Assembly (NCBI GenBank): GCA_013003145.1
Contig: JABDLH010000189.1
Coordinates: 1-5,927 of the forward strand
From: Flavobacteriaceae bacterium
GTDB lineage: Bacteria; Bacteroidota; Bacteroidia; Flavobacteriales; Flavobacteriaceae
Direction: 5' to 3'
DNA length: 5,927 bases
Below the pieces are notes generated by a model that saw only the letters and a list, made by a program, of their open reading frames with translations, did not search any database and was not told where the DNA came from. Positions 5,903-5,927 of the stretch are shown here, one piece after another. Numbering within the stretch: position 1 is the first letter of the stretch; each line of letters opens with the position of its first letter. A program made the translations under genes and the position numbers.

Positions 5903-5927
5903 GGTAACCTAGCAGGGATTCTAAAAA

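Noticed and set aside
5833..5927. Two possible minus-strand gene ends entering from the right edge (stop at 5833-5835 giving about 30 codons, stop at 5895-5897 giving 10 codons)
   Set aside because: Both are too short to identify and they compete with each other. One has a hydrophobic stretch (IALGLIGYLF), but nothing distinguishes it from chance.
1..5927. Mobile element, CRISPR array, defence or other novel multi-gene system
   Set aside because: All substantial coding sequence is accounted for by conserved dcw genes, the hydrolase and engB; no transposase, long terminal repeats, regularly spaced long repeats or unusual gene clusters were seen.

Overview
The window is a stretch of chromosomal housekeeping DNA from a member of the Bacteroidetes, most likely a marine-type Flavobacteriaceae. 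The evidence is the gene order, protein details typical of that group (a division transpeptidase with a C-terminal PASTA domain, a short one-helix FtsL, a MraZ beginning GTYECKADAKGR), the lack of convincing Shine-Dalgarno sequences before any start, and two perfect matches to the Bacteroidetes -7 promoter element TAnnTTTG. Genus cannot be fixed from this sequence alone.

Layout. The minus strand (read from about 4200 down to 1) carries the start of the dcw cell-wall and division cluster: mraZ, rsmH (mraW), ftsL, ftsI and the first 124 codons of murE, which runs off the left edge. The genes are tightly packed: mraZ and rsmH overlap, a 73-base gap separates rsmH from ftsL, the ftsL stop codon abuts the ftsI start in the same reading frame, and ftsI and murE share an ATGA overlap. 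The plus strand (4385 to 5784) carries a divergent two-gene unit: an alpha/beta hydrolase and the GTPase engB (yihA/ysxC), 17 bases apart. The last 143 bases hold no gene I can support, only two hairpins.

The divergent intergenic region (4118 to 4384) is the most informative non-coding part. It has a TAnnTTTG element for mraZ and, directly upstream of it, three exact GTGGTAA repeats with a 10-base period, which I interpret as the MraZ operator. Next come a 12-base perfect palindrome and two perfect stem-loops. A second TAnnTTTG element lies just ahead of the hydrolase and shows that its true start is the ATG at 4385, not the GTG at 4325.

How the genes work together. MraZ probably controls its own operon. 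RsmH methylates 16S rRNA, FtsL and FtsI act in septal peptidoglycan synthesis, and MurE makes the peptidoglycan precursor. EngB assists large-subunit ribosome assembly. I found no mobile element, CRISPR array, tRNA, rRNA or defence system, and no convincing evidence of a novel multi-gene system. The best leads are the operator architecture and the in-frame ftsL/ftsI stop-start junction.
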